A stretch of DNA of 64,000 bases, taken from contig NZ_JACOPQ010000014.1 in assembly GCF_014287675.1 (NCBI RefSeq), positions 1 through 64,000 of the forward strand, in the 5' to 3' direction. A program made the position numbers and the translations under genes. This DNA is from Lawsonibacter faecis (GTDB lineage: Bacteria; Bacillota; Clostridia; Oscillospirales; Oscillospiraceae). The notes below the pieces were generated by a model, which had not been told where the DNA came from, ran no database searches, and saw nothing but the letters and a program-made list of their open reading frames with translations. This document shows, piece after piece, positions 1-8,135 of this stretch (positions within the stretch are counted from its first letter, which is position 1; each line of letters starts with the position of its first letter).

Positions 1-34
1 GAGGGAGCGGGATGCTGATGCATCCCGCTCCCTC
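1..34. terminator. Strong hairpin at window edge
   Basis: A perfect 15-bp inverted repeat (arms 1-15 and 20-34, loop TGAT) is GC-rich and probably terminates whatever gene lies just left of the window. No T-run follows on the plus strand, so it could equally be the stem of a larger repeat. Confidence 0.55.
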
Positions 35-48
35 TACGATTCCCGCCG

Positions 49-124
49 CCTGTCAAAGAAGCCCCTTGGGGCTTCTTTGACAGCAAGCTGCATGGCAGAT
101 GGGGCTTGATTTCTTTGGAAAAAT
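49..124 (+). repeat. Palindromic repeat, copy 1 (left border of corrinoid module)
   Basis: This starts with a 32-nt hairpin (51-82; arms with AAGAAGCCCC / GGGGCTTCTT) and continues with about 45 nt more, including GATGGGGCT and GATTTCTT. The whole stretch matches the reverse complement of 3981-4055 with roughly ten mismatches and one 1-nt gap. The two copies face each other across the regulator, corrinoid protein and methyltransferase genes. The nature of the element is unknown; a dispersed terminator-like or MITE-like repeat are both possible. Confidence 0.75.
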
Positions 125-364
125 TGGCGGCCCAGGCTGTGGGCGCTGGTTGATGCCGGGATGGGCGGGCAGGCGTTTTAGGCGCCCACGGCGAAGACCG
201 CCGCGTCATCATTCTGCTCCCTCACCCGGTCCAGGCAGCACTTAAAGTCGAATTTCACGGCAGGGGCGCTGCCAGGCAGAATCTTGCCGCCCAGCCTGCT
301 TCCCGCCTCCACCAGCTCCACCGCGCGGCCCCGGCAGGCCCTGTGTTTCCCGGGATGTATTTGT
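125..364. other. Non-coding stretch downstream of the PocR regulator
   Basis: No open frame here has a credible ribosome site or protein character. It is the 3' flank of the minus-strand regulator that ends at 365. Confidence 0.5.
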
Positions 365-1663
365 TCAGGGCTTGCCAGCACCGTTCCGCCCGGCGCTTCT
401 GGCCGCGAGGCCGCTGCGGTAGCCGCTGGGGGAGCTGCCCGTCACACGCTTGAAGACCTTGGCAAAATAGCTCTGATCCTCGTACCCAACCATCTGGGCG
501 ATGTCCGTGAGGCGCAGCTCCGGATGTCGCAGCAGTTCCTTCGCCTTGCCGATGCGCACGCCGCTGAGATACTCGTTGAAGCTGGTGCCCGTCTCTTTCT
601 TGAAAATACGGCTGAGATAGGCCGGAGAGAGGTAGACCATCCCGGCGGTCTCCTCCAGGGTCAGTCGGCTGGCGTAGTTGGCCCCGATATGCTGGATGCA
701 GCGGTGAATAATGTCGGCATGGCGGGCGTCGGCCAGATCGAAGATGCCCGCCATATACTGATTCATCACGCCGGACAGCCAGAAGCACAGCTCGTCGATG
801 CTGCGCATCTGGGGGATAACCTGCCGGTGCCGGTGGCTGAGCTTCAGCGTCTCCTCCGGGTCGGACCCGCGTTCGATGGCCGTCCGGGAGATGAGGACCA
901 GAAGCTCGGAAACCCGGCTCTTGATTCGCTCCAAATCTCCGCCGCCGGAAAAGAGGATCGCCCCCAGCAGCTCGTTGAGGAGCCGCTGGGCCTCCTTCTT
1001 CTCTCCCCGGGTGATGCTCTCCAGCAGGGCCCGCTCGGTTTCAAAGGGGTACGGCGGCGGACCCTCCGCCTCCTTGAGGGAGATGATATAGGAGCTGATC
1101 TGCTCCTGGAGCCGCCCGGAGGCGCCGGCGTTGAGCATCCGGCGCTCCGCCTCCGCGTTGCTCAGGAAGCCCGCCGCCATGGAGAGCAGGGTGGACAGCT
1201 CCGTCACCCGCCGGGGCTCCACGTAGGGAATCCGCTCCAGGACGGCGACGGCCGCCCCAAGCGCCTCCCCCTTCAGCGCCGGCTGCTCGGCCAGCTCACA
1301 GTCGATAAAGTCCCGGTGCTCCACCATGATGAACGGGCCCGCCGTGAGCCTCGCCTCGCTCCTGATGTCCCCCAGAATGGGGGAGACAAAGTGGGTGAGG
1401 CCCATCGGGCAGAAGTAGACGTACTTTCCGCCAAAGCGCTCCGCCTCGGCCATGCCGTAGGCGTGGGACTGGGCGCAGCGCTCCCCGCTCTGCCCGGCGG
1501 CGGCGCACAGGCCGCAGGAGGCGCAGCCGTACCCGTACTCGTAAAATACCGTCCCCCCGGCGTCCGACACCGTGCAGCCAAGGCCCGAGCAGATGGCGAA
1601 CGCCCGTGCGCACTCGGCAGCCTGCTTCTCATCAAAGGTCGCGCGACCAGCCGTCTGCGGCAT
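365..1663 (-). CDS. AraC-family regulator with PocR sensory domain
   Basis: This is a cytoplasmic DNA-binding regulator of 432 aa. The N-terminal ~150 residues form a PocR-type ligand domain with a cysteine cluster (CASCGLCAAAG, later ERCAQSHAYG and YFCPMGLTHF). The last ~100 residues are an AraC helix-turn-helix pair (VYLSPAYLSRIFKKETG; IAQMVGYEDQSYFAKVFKR). PocR domains are known from regulators of cobalamin-dependent propanediol metabolism. The gene diverges from a corrinoid protein and methyltransferase, which it probably activates in response to substrate or a corrinoid-linked signal. I chose the ATG at 1663 because GGGGAGGAGG precedes it by 7 nt; an ATG at 1684 lies upstream of that site. 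A close paralogue is at 52310-53611, also beside a corrinoid protein. Confidence 0.88.
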   Translation of the reverse strand: MPQTAGRATFDEKQAAECARAFAICSGLGCTVSDAGGTVFYEYGYGCASCGLCAAAGQSGERCAQSHAYGMAEAERFGGKYVYFCPMGLTHFVSPILGDIRSEARLTAGPFIMVEHRDFIDCELAEQPALKGEALGAAVAVLERIPYVEPRRVTELSTLLSMAAGFLSNAEAERRMLNAGASGRLQEQISSYIISLKEAEGPPPYPFETERALLESITRGEKKEAQRLLNELLGAILFSGGGDLERIKSRVSELLVLISRTAIERGSDPEETLKLSHRHRQVIPQMRSIDELCFWLSGVMNQYMAGIFDLADARHADIIHRCIQHIGANYASRLTLEETAGMVYLSPAYLSRIFKKETGTSFNEYLSGVRIGKAKELLRHPELRLTDIAQMVGYEDQSYFAKVFKRVTGSSPSGYRSGLAARSAGRNGAGKP

Positions 1664-1829
1664 ATCCGCGCCTCCTCCCCTCATAAATTGCGTCCCGCCT
1701 GCGCCGGTAGCGGCGGTATAAAGCGGACAAGGAAGTACCTAAATTGACAGATGCCCACCAGCCCTGCCGCGGCCGACGCGGTATATTGAACTCAGCCAAA
1801 GCGGAAAATTAAGACAGGAGGACATCACC

Positions 1830-2477
1830 GTGGGTATTCTAAACGAAATCTCCGAGCAGCTCCAGATCGGCAAGGCAAAGCTGGTCAAGGAGCTGGTGCA
1901 GCAGGCCGTCGACGCGGGTATTCCCGCCGGGGAAATTCTGACGGAGGGGCTTCTGGCCGGCATGAGCATGGTGGGCGAGCGGTTTAAAAACAATGAGATT
2001 TTCGTCCCCGAGGTGCTGGTGGCGGCCCGGGCCATGAATATGGGAGCGGCCCTGCTCAAGCCTCTGCTGGCAGACGCGGGCGTCAAGGCCAGCGGCAGAG
2101 TCTGCATCGGTACGGTAAAGGGCGACCTCCACGACATCGGCAAGAACCTGGTGAAGATGATGATGGAAGGCCGCGGGCTGGAGGTCGTGGACCTGGGCAC
2201 CGACGTACCCCCTGAGCGGTATATCGCCGCCGCCCGGGACCAGGGCTGCCGGATTATCTGCTGCTCCGCCCTGCTCACCACCACCATGGGCGTCATGGCC
2301 GACGTGGTGAAGTGCGCGGAGGCGGCCGGCATCCGGGACAGCGTGAAAATTTTGATTGGCGGCGCCCCTGTGACCGATGCCTTCTGCGCCGCCATCGGCG
2401 CGGACCGCTACACCCCCGACGCCGCCACCGCGGCGGACGCGGCCGTGTCCCTGTGCAGGGGGGAGGGCGCTGCATGA
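1830..2477 (+). CDS. Corrinoid (B12-binding) methyltransfer protein, MtbC/MtmC type
   Basis: This 215-aa protein carries the cobamide that shuttles a methyl group between two methyltransferases in the cytoplasm. It has an N-terminal helical cap (residues ~1-85) and a Rossmann B12-binding domain with the GDLHDIGKN motif, whose His is the lower axial cobalt ligand. CSALLTTTMGVM and ILIGGAPV, typical of dimethylamine/trimethylamine-type corrinoid proteins, follow. Translation starts at GTG 1830 behind ACAGGAGG. The stop codon overlaps the start of the methyltransferase gene (ATGA), so the two are translationally coupled. A second family member lies at 51634-52266. The methyl donor is not evident from sequence. 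Confidence 0.93.
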   Translation: MGILNEISEQLQIGKAKLVKELVQQAVDAGIPAGEILTEGLLAGMSMVGERFKNNEIFVPEVLVAARAMNMGAALLKPLLADAGVKASGRVCIGTVKGDLHDIGKNLVKMMMEGRGLEVVDLGTDVPPERYIAAARDQGCRIICCSALLTTTMGVMADVVKCAEAAGIRDSVKILIGGAPVTDAFCAAIGADRYTPDAATAADAAVSLCRGEGAA

Positions 2478-3832
2478 CGGGAAAGGAACTGCTCTTCCGG
2501 ACCCTCCGCCACGAGGCCGTTCCCCGCGCGCCCTGGGTCCCCTTCGCGGGCGTCCACGCCGGAGCGCTCATCGGCGCCGACGCCGAACAGCTTCTCACCG
2601 ACGGGGATACCCTGGTACGGGCGCTGCTGGAGGTGAACCGGCTCTACAAGCCTGACGGACAGCCCGTGGTATTTGACCTCCAGCTGGAGGCGGAAATTCT
2701 GGGCTGCGAGCTGGTCTGGGCCAGGGATTGCCCGCCCAGCGTGGCCTCCCACCCCCTGGCGGACGCGCCGGAGGTGCCCGACGCCGGGGCACTGCCCACC
2801 CCGGAGCGCGGGCGGCTGCCCATGGTGCTCTCCGCCATGCGCCGCATGAAGGAGGCCGTGGGCGAAACCACCGCCCTCTACGGTCTGCTCTGCGGACCCT
2901 TTACGCTGGCGAGTCACCTGCGGGGCAACGATATTTTTATGGATATGTTCGACGACGAGGACTACGTCCGGGAGCTGCTGGCCTTCTGCACCGCCTGCGC
3001 CAAACGCATGGCCGACCTCTTTCTCGGCGCGGGCATGGACGTAATCGCCGTGGTGGACCCCCTGGTAAGCCAGATCTCCGAGCAGCACTTTGAGGCATTC
3101 CTCTCCGCGCCCTTCACCGAGCTGTTCCGCTACCTCCGCGAGGACAAGGGGGCCTTCTCCTCCCTCTTCGTCTGCGGTAACGCCACCCGGAGCATCGAGG
3201 TCATGTGCCGCACGGCCCCGGATTCCATCTCGGTGGATGAAAACGTGGACATCTTAGCGGCCAAGGAGATCTGTGACCGGTACAACGTCGCCATCGGCGG
3301 GAATATTCCCCTCACCTCAATTATGCTACACGGAACCCAACAAGACAATATCAAATATGTCGTGGACCTGCTCGCCAGGCTGCCGGAGTACAGGAATTTC
3401 ATCGTCGCCCCCGGCTGCGACATGCCCTACGCCGTTCCGGTTGAAAACGCCATCGGCGCCGCCCAGGCCGCGCTGGAGACCGAGGCCATGGCCGAAATGG
3501 TAAAAAATTATGTCCAGGCGGAGGACGACACCGACGTAGAGCTGCCCGACTACGCCCACCTTGAGCGCCCGCTGCTGGAGGTCTTTACGCTGGACTCCGC
3601 CACCTGCGCCGCCTGCACCTACATGATGGGGGCGGCCAACGGCGCCAAGGCCCGCTACGGCGGCAGCATCGACGTGGTGGAGTACAAATTCACCCGCAAG
3701 GAAAATATCGCCCGGTGCAAGAAAATGGGGGTTCAAAATCTGCCCGCCATCTACCTCAACGGCGAGCTGAAATTCTCCTCCATCATCCCAAGCAGCGAGG
3801 AACTGGACGCCGCCATCGACGGCGCGCTCTGA
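2474..3832 (+). CDS. Uroporphyrinogen decarboxylase-fold methyltransferase fused to a thioredoxin-like domain
   Basis: Residues ~1-345 of this 452-aa protein belong to the UroD/MtaA/CmuA family, which moves methyl groups to or from corrinoid proteins, usually with a bound zinc. Visible segments are LCGPFTLASHLRG, FVCGNATRS and VAPGCDMPYAVP, whose cysteines are plausible zinc ligands. Residues ~365-452 form an extra thioredoxin/glutaredoxin-like domain. It has a CAAC redox motif (Cys378, Cys381) after a beta strand, and later VQNLPAIYLNG, which resembles the cis-proline region. The ATG at 2474 overlaps the corrinoid gene stop. The longer open frame upstream is out of frame with the corrinoid gene and unlikely to be used. 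The substrate is unknown; the redox domain suggests a thiol partner or redox control. Confidence 0.85.
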   Translation: MTGKELLFRTLRHEAVPRAPWVPFAGVHAGALIGADAEQLLTDGDTLVRALLEVNRLYKPDGQPVVFDLQLEAEILGCELVWARDCPPSVASHPLADAPEVPDAGALPTPERGRLPMVLSAMRRMKEAVGETTALYGLLCGPFTLASHLRGNDIFMDMFDDEDYVRELLAFCTACAKRMADLFLGAGMDVIAVVDPLVSQISEQHFEAFLSAPFTELFRYLREDKGAFSSLFVCGNATRSIEVMCRTAPDSISVDENVDILAAKEICDRYNVAIGGNIPLTSIMLHGTQQDNIKYVVDLLARLPEYRNFIVAPGCDMPYAVPVENAIGAAQAALETEAMAEMVKNYVQAEDDTDVELPDYAHLERPLLEVFTLDSATCAACTYMMGAANGAKARYGGSIDVVEYKFTRKENIARCKKMGVQNLPAIYLNGELKFSSIIPSSEELDAAIDGAL

Positions 3833-3980
3833 AAGCGGCTCCTCAGCCTGTCAAAAACCCCTCCGCAGAGCAAGCCCAGCAGAGTTCCGCTGTCCGCAGG
3901 CGGTGCAATCAAATGGAAAATCCGTCATTTCTGGGGACATATGCCTGAGAAATGACACTTCTCATGACGAATAAGGCTGC
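3833..3980. other. Non-coding stretch after the methyltransferase
   Basis: This contains a short degenerate match (CAGCCTGTCAAA, ~3845) to the edge of the flanking repeat, in the orientation of copy 1. Nothing else was recognised. Confidence 0.4.
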
Positions 3981-4055
3981 TTTTTTCCAAGAAATCGAGC
4001 CCCATCCGTCGTGCAGCTTTTTATCAAAGAAGCCCCTTGGGGCTTCTTTGACAGG
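3981..4055 (-). repeat. Palindromic repeat, copy 2 (right border of corrinoid module)
   Basis: This is the inverted copy of 49-124. The hairpin (13-bp arms, 4024-4051) is intact and the adjoining ~45 nt are clearly related. It lies between the methyltransferase gene and the LacI gene. Confidence 0.75.
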
Positions 4056-4058
4056 CTG

Positions 4059-4096
4059 AAAGGAGCCGGACCCGTTCAATCAGGTCCGGCTCCTTT
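4059..4096. terminator. Hairpin between convergent genes
   Basis: 14-bp arms (AAAGGAGCCGGACC and its complement) enclose a 10-nt loop, and the right arm ends in TTT. The hairpin sits between the plus-strand methyltransferase and the minus-strand LacI gene and can serve both. Confidence 0.7.
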
Positions 4097-4179
4097 ATCA
4101 TCTGTTCTATCGGTTTTCCTGCAAAATACGAATATGTAAGCTTGGCGGACGCCTCCCTGCGGCAAAAAGCAGCGGCGTC

Positions 4180-5196
4180 CTACTCCGTCCTCGCCGTGCT
4201 CCCCCGTACCTTCAGGATGGGGTTCAGCTTGGCGGTCTCCTGCCGCTCCCGCTGGTTTTTCAGCAGGTGGAGCATCCCGCTTACCGCGTGCTCCGCGATC
4301 TCCGCCATCGGCTGGGCCACGGTGGTAAGTGGGGGATAGATAATGTCGGACAGCGCAATATCATCCACCCCCACGATGGAGAGGTCGTGAGGAATGGAGA
4401 GATCGTAGCTGCGGCACTCCTGATAGATGCCGTAGGCAATCATATCGTTGAAGGCGAAGATGGCCGTGACGTTCTGCCCCAGCAGGCAGGGCAGGGCCTT
4501 TCGTCCGCACTCAATGGACATTGAATCGCAGAAAAGGAGGTCGGGATTGACCTCCAGCCCGTATTCCTCAAAGGCCATGCAGTAGCCCCGGTACCGCCCG
4601 GCGTTGACGTTCAGGCGGATGGAGCCGGAGGCGCAGCCGATCTGCCTGTGCCCCAGCTCCAGCAGATGGCGGGTGCCCAGATAGCCAATCTGCGTCTGAT
4701 CCACTTCCACCGAGAAGTGGTTGCGGTCGTCCGTGACCCGGTCCACATAGACAACGGGGATGTCGATGCTCTTGAGCAGCTCCTGGCACTTGGCGGTCTC
4801 CTCCCCGTCCTCAAAGTCCATCTGGGCCAGGACGATGCCGTCCACGCAGCGGTCGGAGAAGATGCGCAGATACTGCCGGGTAATTTTGGGGTCCCCTCCG
4901 GTATTGCCGATAATGACGTTCAGATTCTCGTGCCGGAGCCTGATTTCAATTTGATTGGAGAGTGCGGCGAAGAAGGGGTTGTTGGAATCGGGGAGGATTA
5001 GCCCAATGGTGTTCGTGGTGTTGGTCACCAGCCCCACCGCCAGCTGGTTGGGCCTGTAGTGCAGCTCATTGACCGCCCGCATCACCTTTTCGCGGGTGTC
5101 CTTAGAGATTGAGACCGGCTTCTCATTGATGATGAGGGAGACGGTGGACGGAGAGACTCCGGCCGCCTTGGCGACATCCTTTATCGTTGCCCGCAC
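4180..5196 (-). CDS. LacI-family transcriptional regulator
   Basis: This 338-aa repressor has an N-terminal LacI helix-turn-helix and hinge (IKDVAKAAGVSPSTVS, then YRPNQLAVGL). A periplasmic-binding-protein-like sugar-sensing domain follows (IGLILPDSNNPFF, DGIVLAQMD, AIFAFNDMIAYGIYQE, IVGVDDIALSD). Translation starts at GTG 5196 behind AAAGGA. It is divergent from the ABC importer/GH3/RbsD/kinase operon and probably represses it through the long palindrome at 5413-5442. The effector is likely a sugar or riboside taken up by that operon, though this is inference from gene order. Confidence 0.92.
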   Translation of the reverse strand: MRATIKDVAKAAGVSPSTVSLIINEKPVSISKDTREKVMRAVNELHYRPNQLAVGLVTNTTNTIGLILPDSNNPFFAALSNQIEIRLRHENLNVIIGNTGGDPKITRQYLRIFSDRCVDGIVLAQMDFEDGEETAKCQELLKSIDIPVVYVDRVTDDRNHFSVEVDQTQIGYLGTRHLLELGHRQIGCASGSIRLNVNAGRYRGYCMAFEEYGLEVNPDLLFCDSMSIECGRKALPCLLGQNVTAIFAFNDMIAYGIYQECRSYDLSIPHDLSIVGVDDIALSDIIYPPLTTVAQPMAEIAEHAVSGMLHLLKNQRERQETAKLNPILKVRGSTARTE

Positions 5197-5330
5197 GCCG
5201 CTCAGTCCTTTCTGCTTTCAGCTGGAAATCAATTCAATTTGTTTGTTAAAACGATTTTAGTACATCTTGTCAAAACTGTCAATCAAAATGTATGCAAAAA
5301 GTCAAAAAATATAAAACTATACATTTTACA

Positions 5331-5358
5331 TTGACATATATCGTGCAATTGTGATAAT
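5331..5358 (+). promoter_or_regulatory. SigA promoter of the ABC importer operon
   Basis: TTGACA (5331-5336) lies 16 nt before GATAAT (5353-5358), with an extended -10 TGT just upstream. It lies in the AT-rich gap between the divergent LacI gene and the importer genes. Confidence 0.75.
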
Positions 5359-5412
5359 ATCCACCATACAATGACGTGCCAACACGGAAAAATGAGCGTC
5401 ATTTCATTTTTT

Positions 5413-5442
5413 GCAATTCATTCAAACGTTTTAATGAATTGC
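5413..5442. promoter_or_regulatory. Probable LacI-family operator, 30-bp palindrome
   Basis: The two 15-nt arms (5413-5427 and 5428-5442) are perfect inverse complements except for one base pair. The centre is AAACGTTT, with the central CG usual for LacI-family operators. It lies about 55 nt downstream of the predicted -10, a position suited to blocking elongation. Confidence 0.75.
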
Positions 5443-5487
5443 GGCTCAACTCACAAAAAAGGAATCAAAAGGACGGAGGACTCGACT

Positions 5488-6483
5488 ATGAAAAAGCACG
5501 GCTTCAAAAAAATCCTCAGCATGCTACTGGCGATAGGGCTTCTGGCAGCCATGGCCGGCTGCGGCGGTTCCGGCACCGGCGACGGGAAGACGCCCGCGCC
5601 CGACGGCGCCAAGGACCCGGACGGAAAAACCAAAATCGTTCTCCTGCTCAACGGCTATCTGGGCGACCTGGCCTGGTACGACTGCTCCGCCGCCGGCATT
5701 ACCGCCATTCAGGAGAAGTATCCCGACGAGGTGGAGACCAAGGTCATCGAGATGACCACCGACAAATCCAAGTACGACTCCATCATCAACGATACCCTCA
5801 GCGAGGACTGGGACATCATCGTGGCCGGTTCCTGGACTATGATTGAGTACATCGAGGCCGCCGCCAGCGTCTCCGAGACCGGGGTCATCGGCTTCATCGG
5901 CGGCGAGGACTCCACCATCGTGAACGACTCCCTGGTGGGCTATCTGGAGGGCGCCGCCTACGTCAACCCCGACATCAAGGCCATCGTCTCCTACACCGGC
6001 AACTGGGACGACTCCGCCAAGGGCAAGGAGCTGGCTCTGGTCCAGTACAACGCCGGCGCGGACGTGGTGTTCCAGCTGGCCTCCAACGCCGGCGTAGGCG
6101 TATTCGAGGCCGCCAAGGAGACCGGCAAGCTGGCCATCGGCTCCGACACCGACCAGTCCGCCATCTTTACAGGCAGCGATCCGGACAAGGCCGCCGCCAT
6201 CCTCACCAGCTCCCTCAAGCGGGTGGACACCTCCCTGCTGCACGCCTATGAGCTCTACAAGGCGGGCACGGTTCCCTACGGCACCTGCGAGCAGCTCGGC
6301 CTGGACAAGGAGTGCGTGGGCATCGTGGAGAACGACAATTTCAGCGCCCATGTCTCCGCCGAGCAGGCCGCCAAGATTGCCCAGGCCAAGCAGGACATCA
6401 TCGACGGCAAAATCACGGTCTCCTCCGCCTACGGTATGTCCACCGAGGAGATCAGCGCGTTTAAGAGCCAGTTTATCAAGTAA
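5488..6483 (+). CDS. BMP-family ABC transporter substrate-binding lipoprotein
   Basis: This 331-aa exported protein has a lipoprotein signal peptide with lipobox AMAGC, then a Gly/Pro/Asp-rich linker. The ligand domain is of the basic-membrane-protein type (Med/PnrA family; VLLLNGYLGDLAWYD, GFIGGEDS, VFQLASNAGVGVFEAA, AIGSDTDQSA). PnrA-type members bind purine nucleosides, and the partner ABC genes are of the nucleoside/simple-sugar class. The ATG at 5488 follows GGACGGAGG and gives a proper signal peptide; the upstream extension does not. It is the first gene of the operon, followed by an attenuator-like hairpin that would raise its level over the membrane parts. Confidence 0.9.
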   Translation: MKKHGFKKILSMLLAIGLLAAMAGCGGSGTGDGKTPAPDGAKDPDGKTKIVLLLNGYLGDLAWYDCSAAGITAIQEKYPDEVETKVIEMTTDKSKYDSIINDTLSEDWDIIVAGSWTMIEYIEAAASVSETGVIGFIGGEDSTIVNDSLVGYLEGAAYVNPDIKAIVSYTGNWDDSAKGKELALVQYNAGADVVFQLASNAGVGVFEAAKETGKLAIGSDTDQSAIFTGSDPDKAAAILTSSLKRVDTSLLHAYELYKAGTVPYGTCEQLGLDKECVGIVENDNFSAHVSAEQAAKIAQAKQDIIDGKITVSSAYGMSTEEISAFKSQFIK

Positions 6484-6510
6484 GAGACGCCATCGGATTG
6501 AACACGCGGG

Positions 6511-6540
6511 AGAGAGCCATTCTGGTTGAGTGGCTCTCTT
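6511..6540 (+). terminator. Attenuator-like hairpin after the binding-protein gene
   Basis: Nine-base-pair arms (AGAGAGCCA/TGGCTCTCT) end in TT. A weak hairpin here, between the binding-protein and ATPase genes, is common in ABC importer operons. Confidence 0.5.
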
Positions 6541-6584
6541 CCGGTCTCAGGAACTGTTGATAAAGAAAGAGGGTGCCTTCCCCA

Positions 6585-8135
6585 ATGAGCGAGATATTGC
6601 GTGTAGAGCATTTGATGAAGGTATACGGCAACGGCGTAATGGCCAACAAGGACATCAACTTCACCGCTGAAAAGGGCGAGATCCACGCCATCTGCGGCGA
6701 AAACGGCGCCGGAAAGTCCACATTGATGAAAATGCTCTACGGAATTGAGCAGCCCAGCGAGGGCGATATTTATGTCAAGGGGGAGAAGGTACACCTCACC
6801 TCCTCCGCCAAGGCCATCGAGCACAGCATCGGCATGGTGCACCAGCACTTCATGCTGGTGCCCTCTCTCACGGTGGCGGAAAACGTGGTGCTGGGCGTGG
6901 AGCCCAAGAGGGGCATCAAGTTCGACGCCAAGGAGGCCGTGCGCCTCACGGAGGAGATTGCGCAGAAGTACAACCTAAGCGTCCCCGCCAAGGAGAAGGT
7001 GGAGAATATCAGCGTGGGTCTCAAGCAGCGGGTGGAGATCATCAAGGCCCTCTTAAAGGGCGCGGAAATCCTGATTTTGGACGAGCCCACCACCGTCCTC
7101 ACCCCCCAGGAGACCGAGGAGCTCTTCGTGGAGCTGAAGCACCTGCGGGACGAGGGCCACACCATCCTCTTCATCTCCCACAAGCTCTATGAGGTGAAGA
7201 AGCTCTGCGACCGGGTGACGGTGATGCGGGGCGGCAGGATGATCGCCACGAAGAACGTATCCGAGGTGTCTGAGGCCGATATCTCCCGGATGATGGTGGG
7301 CCGGGACGTGGTAGAGGTCATTGAGAAGGACAGGGCGGTCCCCGGCGACACGGTCTTGAAGCTCAGCGGCGTCACATGCGTGAACTCCTCGGGCAGAAAG
7401 CTGCTGGACAATGTCTCCCTGAACGTGCGCAAGGGCGTGATTCTGGGTCTGGCGGGCGTGGAGGGCAACGGCCAGCACGAGCTGCTGGAGGCCATTGCCG
7501 GCATTGAGAAGCTGACTGCGGGGACCATCCAGTTCCACGGCAGGGACATCACCAACGACTCCATCCGCGCCAGGCGGGAGGCTGGCGTCTCCCATATTCC
7601 CGAGGACCGGATGGCCGAGGGTACCGCCAAGAAGTTCAGCATCACCAATAACATCCTGGCGGGCAGGCAGCGCAATCCACGCTATACCGGAAAGGTGCTC
7701 TTCAAGATGAAGGAGATCCGCGCCGAGGCGGACACCCTGGTCCGGGAGTATCAGGTGAAGTGCAGCGGCCGGGAGCAGGAGATCGGCATGCTCTCCGGCG
7801 GCAACATCCAGAAGGTGGTTGTGGCCCGGGAATTTTCCGCCGGCCCCGAGGTCATTCTCGTGGACCAGCCCACCCGGGGGATCGATATCGGCGCCGCCAC
7901 CTTTATCCGAAACCGCCTGGTCCAGCTCCGGGACGAGGGAAAGGCCATCCTGGTAAACTCCGCCGACCTCAACGAGGTACTGGGCCTCTCGGACAGCCTG
8001 GCGGTGTTCCACAACGGTCGGATTACCGGATACTTCGAGGATACCTCCGCCCTGACGGAGGAGGAGCTCGGCCTCTACATGCTCGGCATCAAAAAGCAGA
8101 CCGCGGAAGAGATAGAGGAGAAATTCCATGGATAA
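6585..8135 (+). CDS. Double-ATPase subunit of simple-sugar/nucleoside ABC importer
   Basis: This cytoplasmic protein of 516 aa powers uptake. It has two fused ATP-binding cassettes, the arrangement of RbsA/MglA and nucleoside importers. Domain 1 has Walker A GENGAGKST, a variant signature ISVGLKQRVE and Walker B ILILDEPT. Domain 2 has a degenerate Walker A (GVEGNGQHE), as usual in this family, with signature LSGGNIQKVVVARE and DQPTRGID. The ATG at 6585 has GAAAGAGG 11 nt upstream. It overlaps the next permease gene by 8 nt. Confidence 0.93.
   Translation: MSEILRVEHLMKVYGNGVMANKDINFTAEKGEIHAICGENGAGKSTLMKMLYGIEQPSEGDIYVKGEKVHLTSSAKAIEHSIGMVHQHFMLVPSLTVAENVVLGVEPKRGIKFDAKEAVRLTEEIAQKYNLSVPAKEKVENISVGLKQRVEIIKALLKGAEILILDEPTTVLTPQETEELFVELKHLRDEGHTILFISHKLYEVKKLCDRVTVMRGGRMIATKNVSEVSEADISRMMVGRDVVEVIEKDRAVPGDTVLKLSGVTCVNSSGRKLLDNVSLNVRKGVILGLAGVEGNGQHELLEAIAGIEKLTAGTIQFHGRDITNDSIRARREAGVSHIPEDRMAEGTAKKFSITNNILAGRQRNPRYTGKVLFKMKEIRAEADTLVREYQVKCSGREQEIGMLSGGNIQKVVVAREFSAGPEVILVDQPTRGIDIGAATFIRNRLVQLRDEGKAILVNSADLNEVLGLSDSLAVFHNGRITGYFEDTSALTEEELGLYMLGIKKQTAEEIEEKFHG

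Noticed and set aside
1664..1829. Cobalamin riboswitch upstream of the corrinoid operon
   Set aside because: The gap of 166 nt is too short and lacks the conserved B12-box elements; regulation by the PocR/AraC protein is the better explanation.
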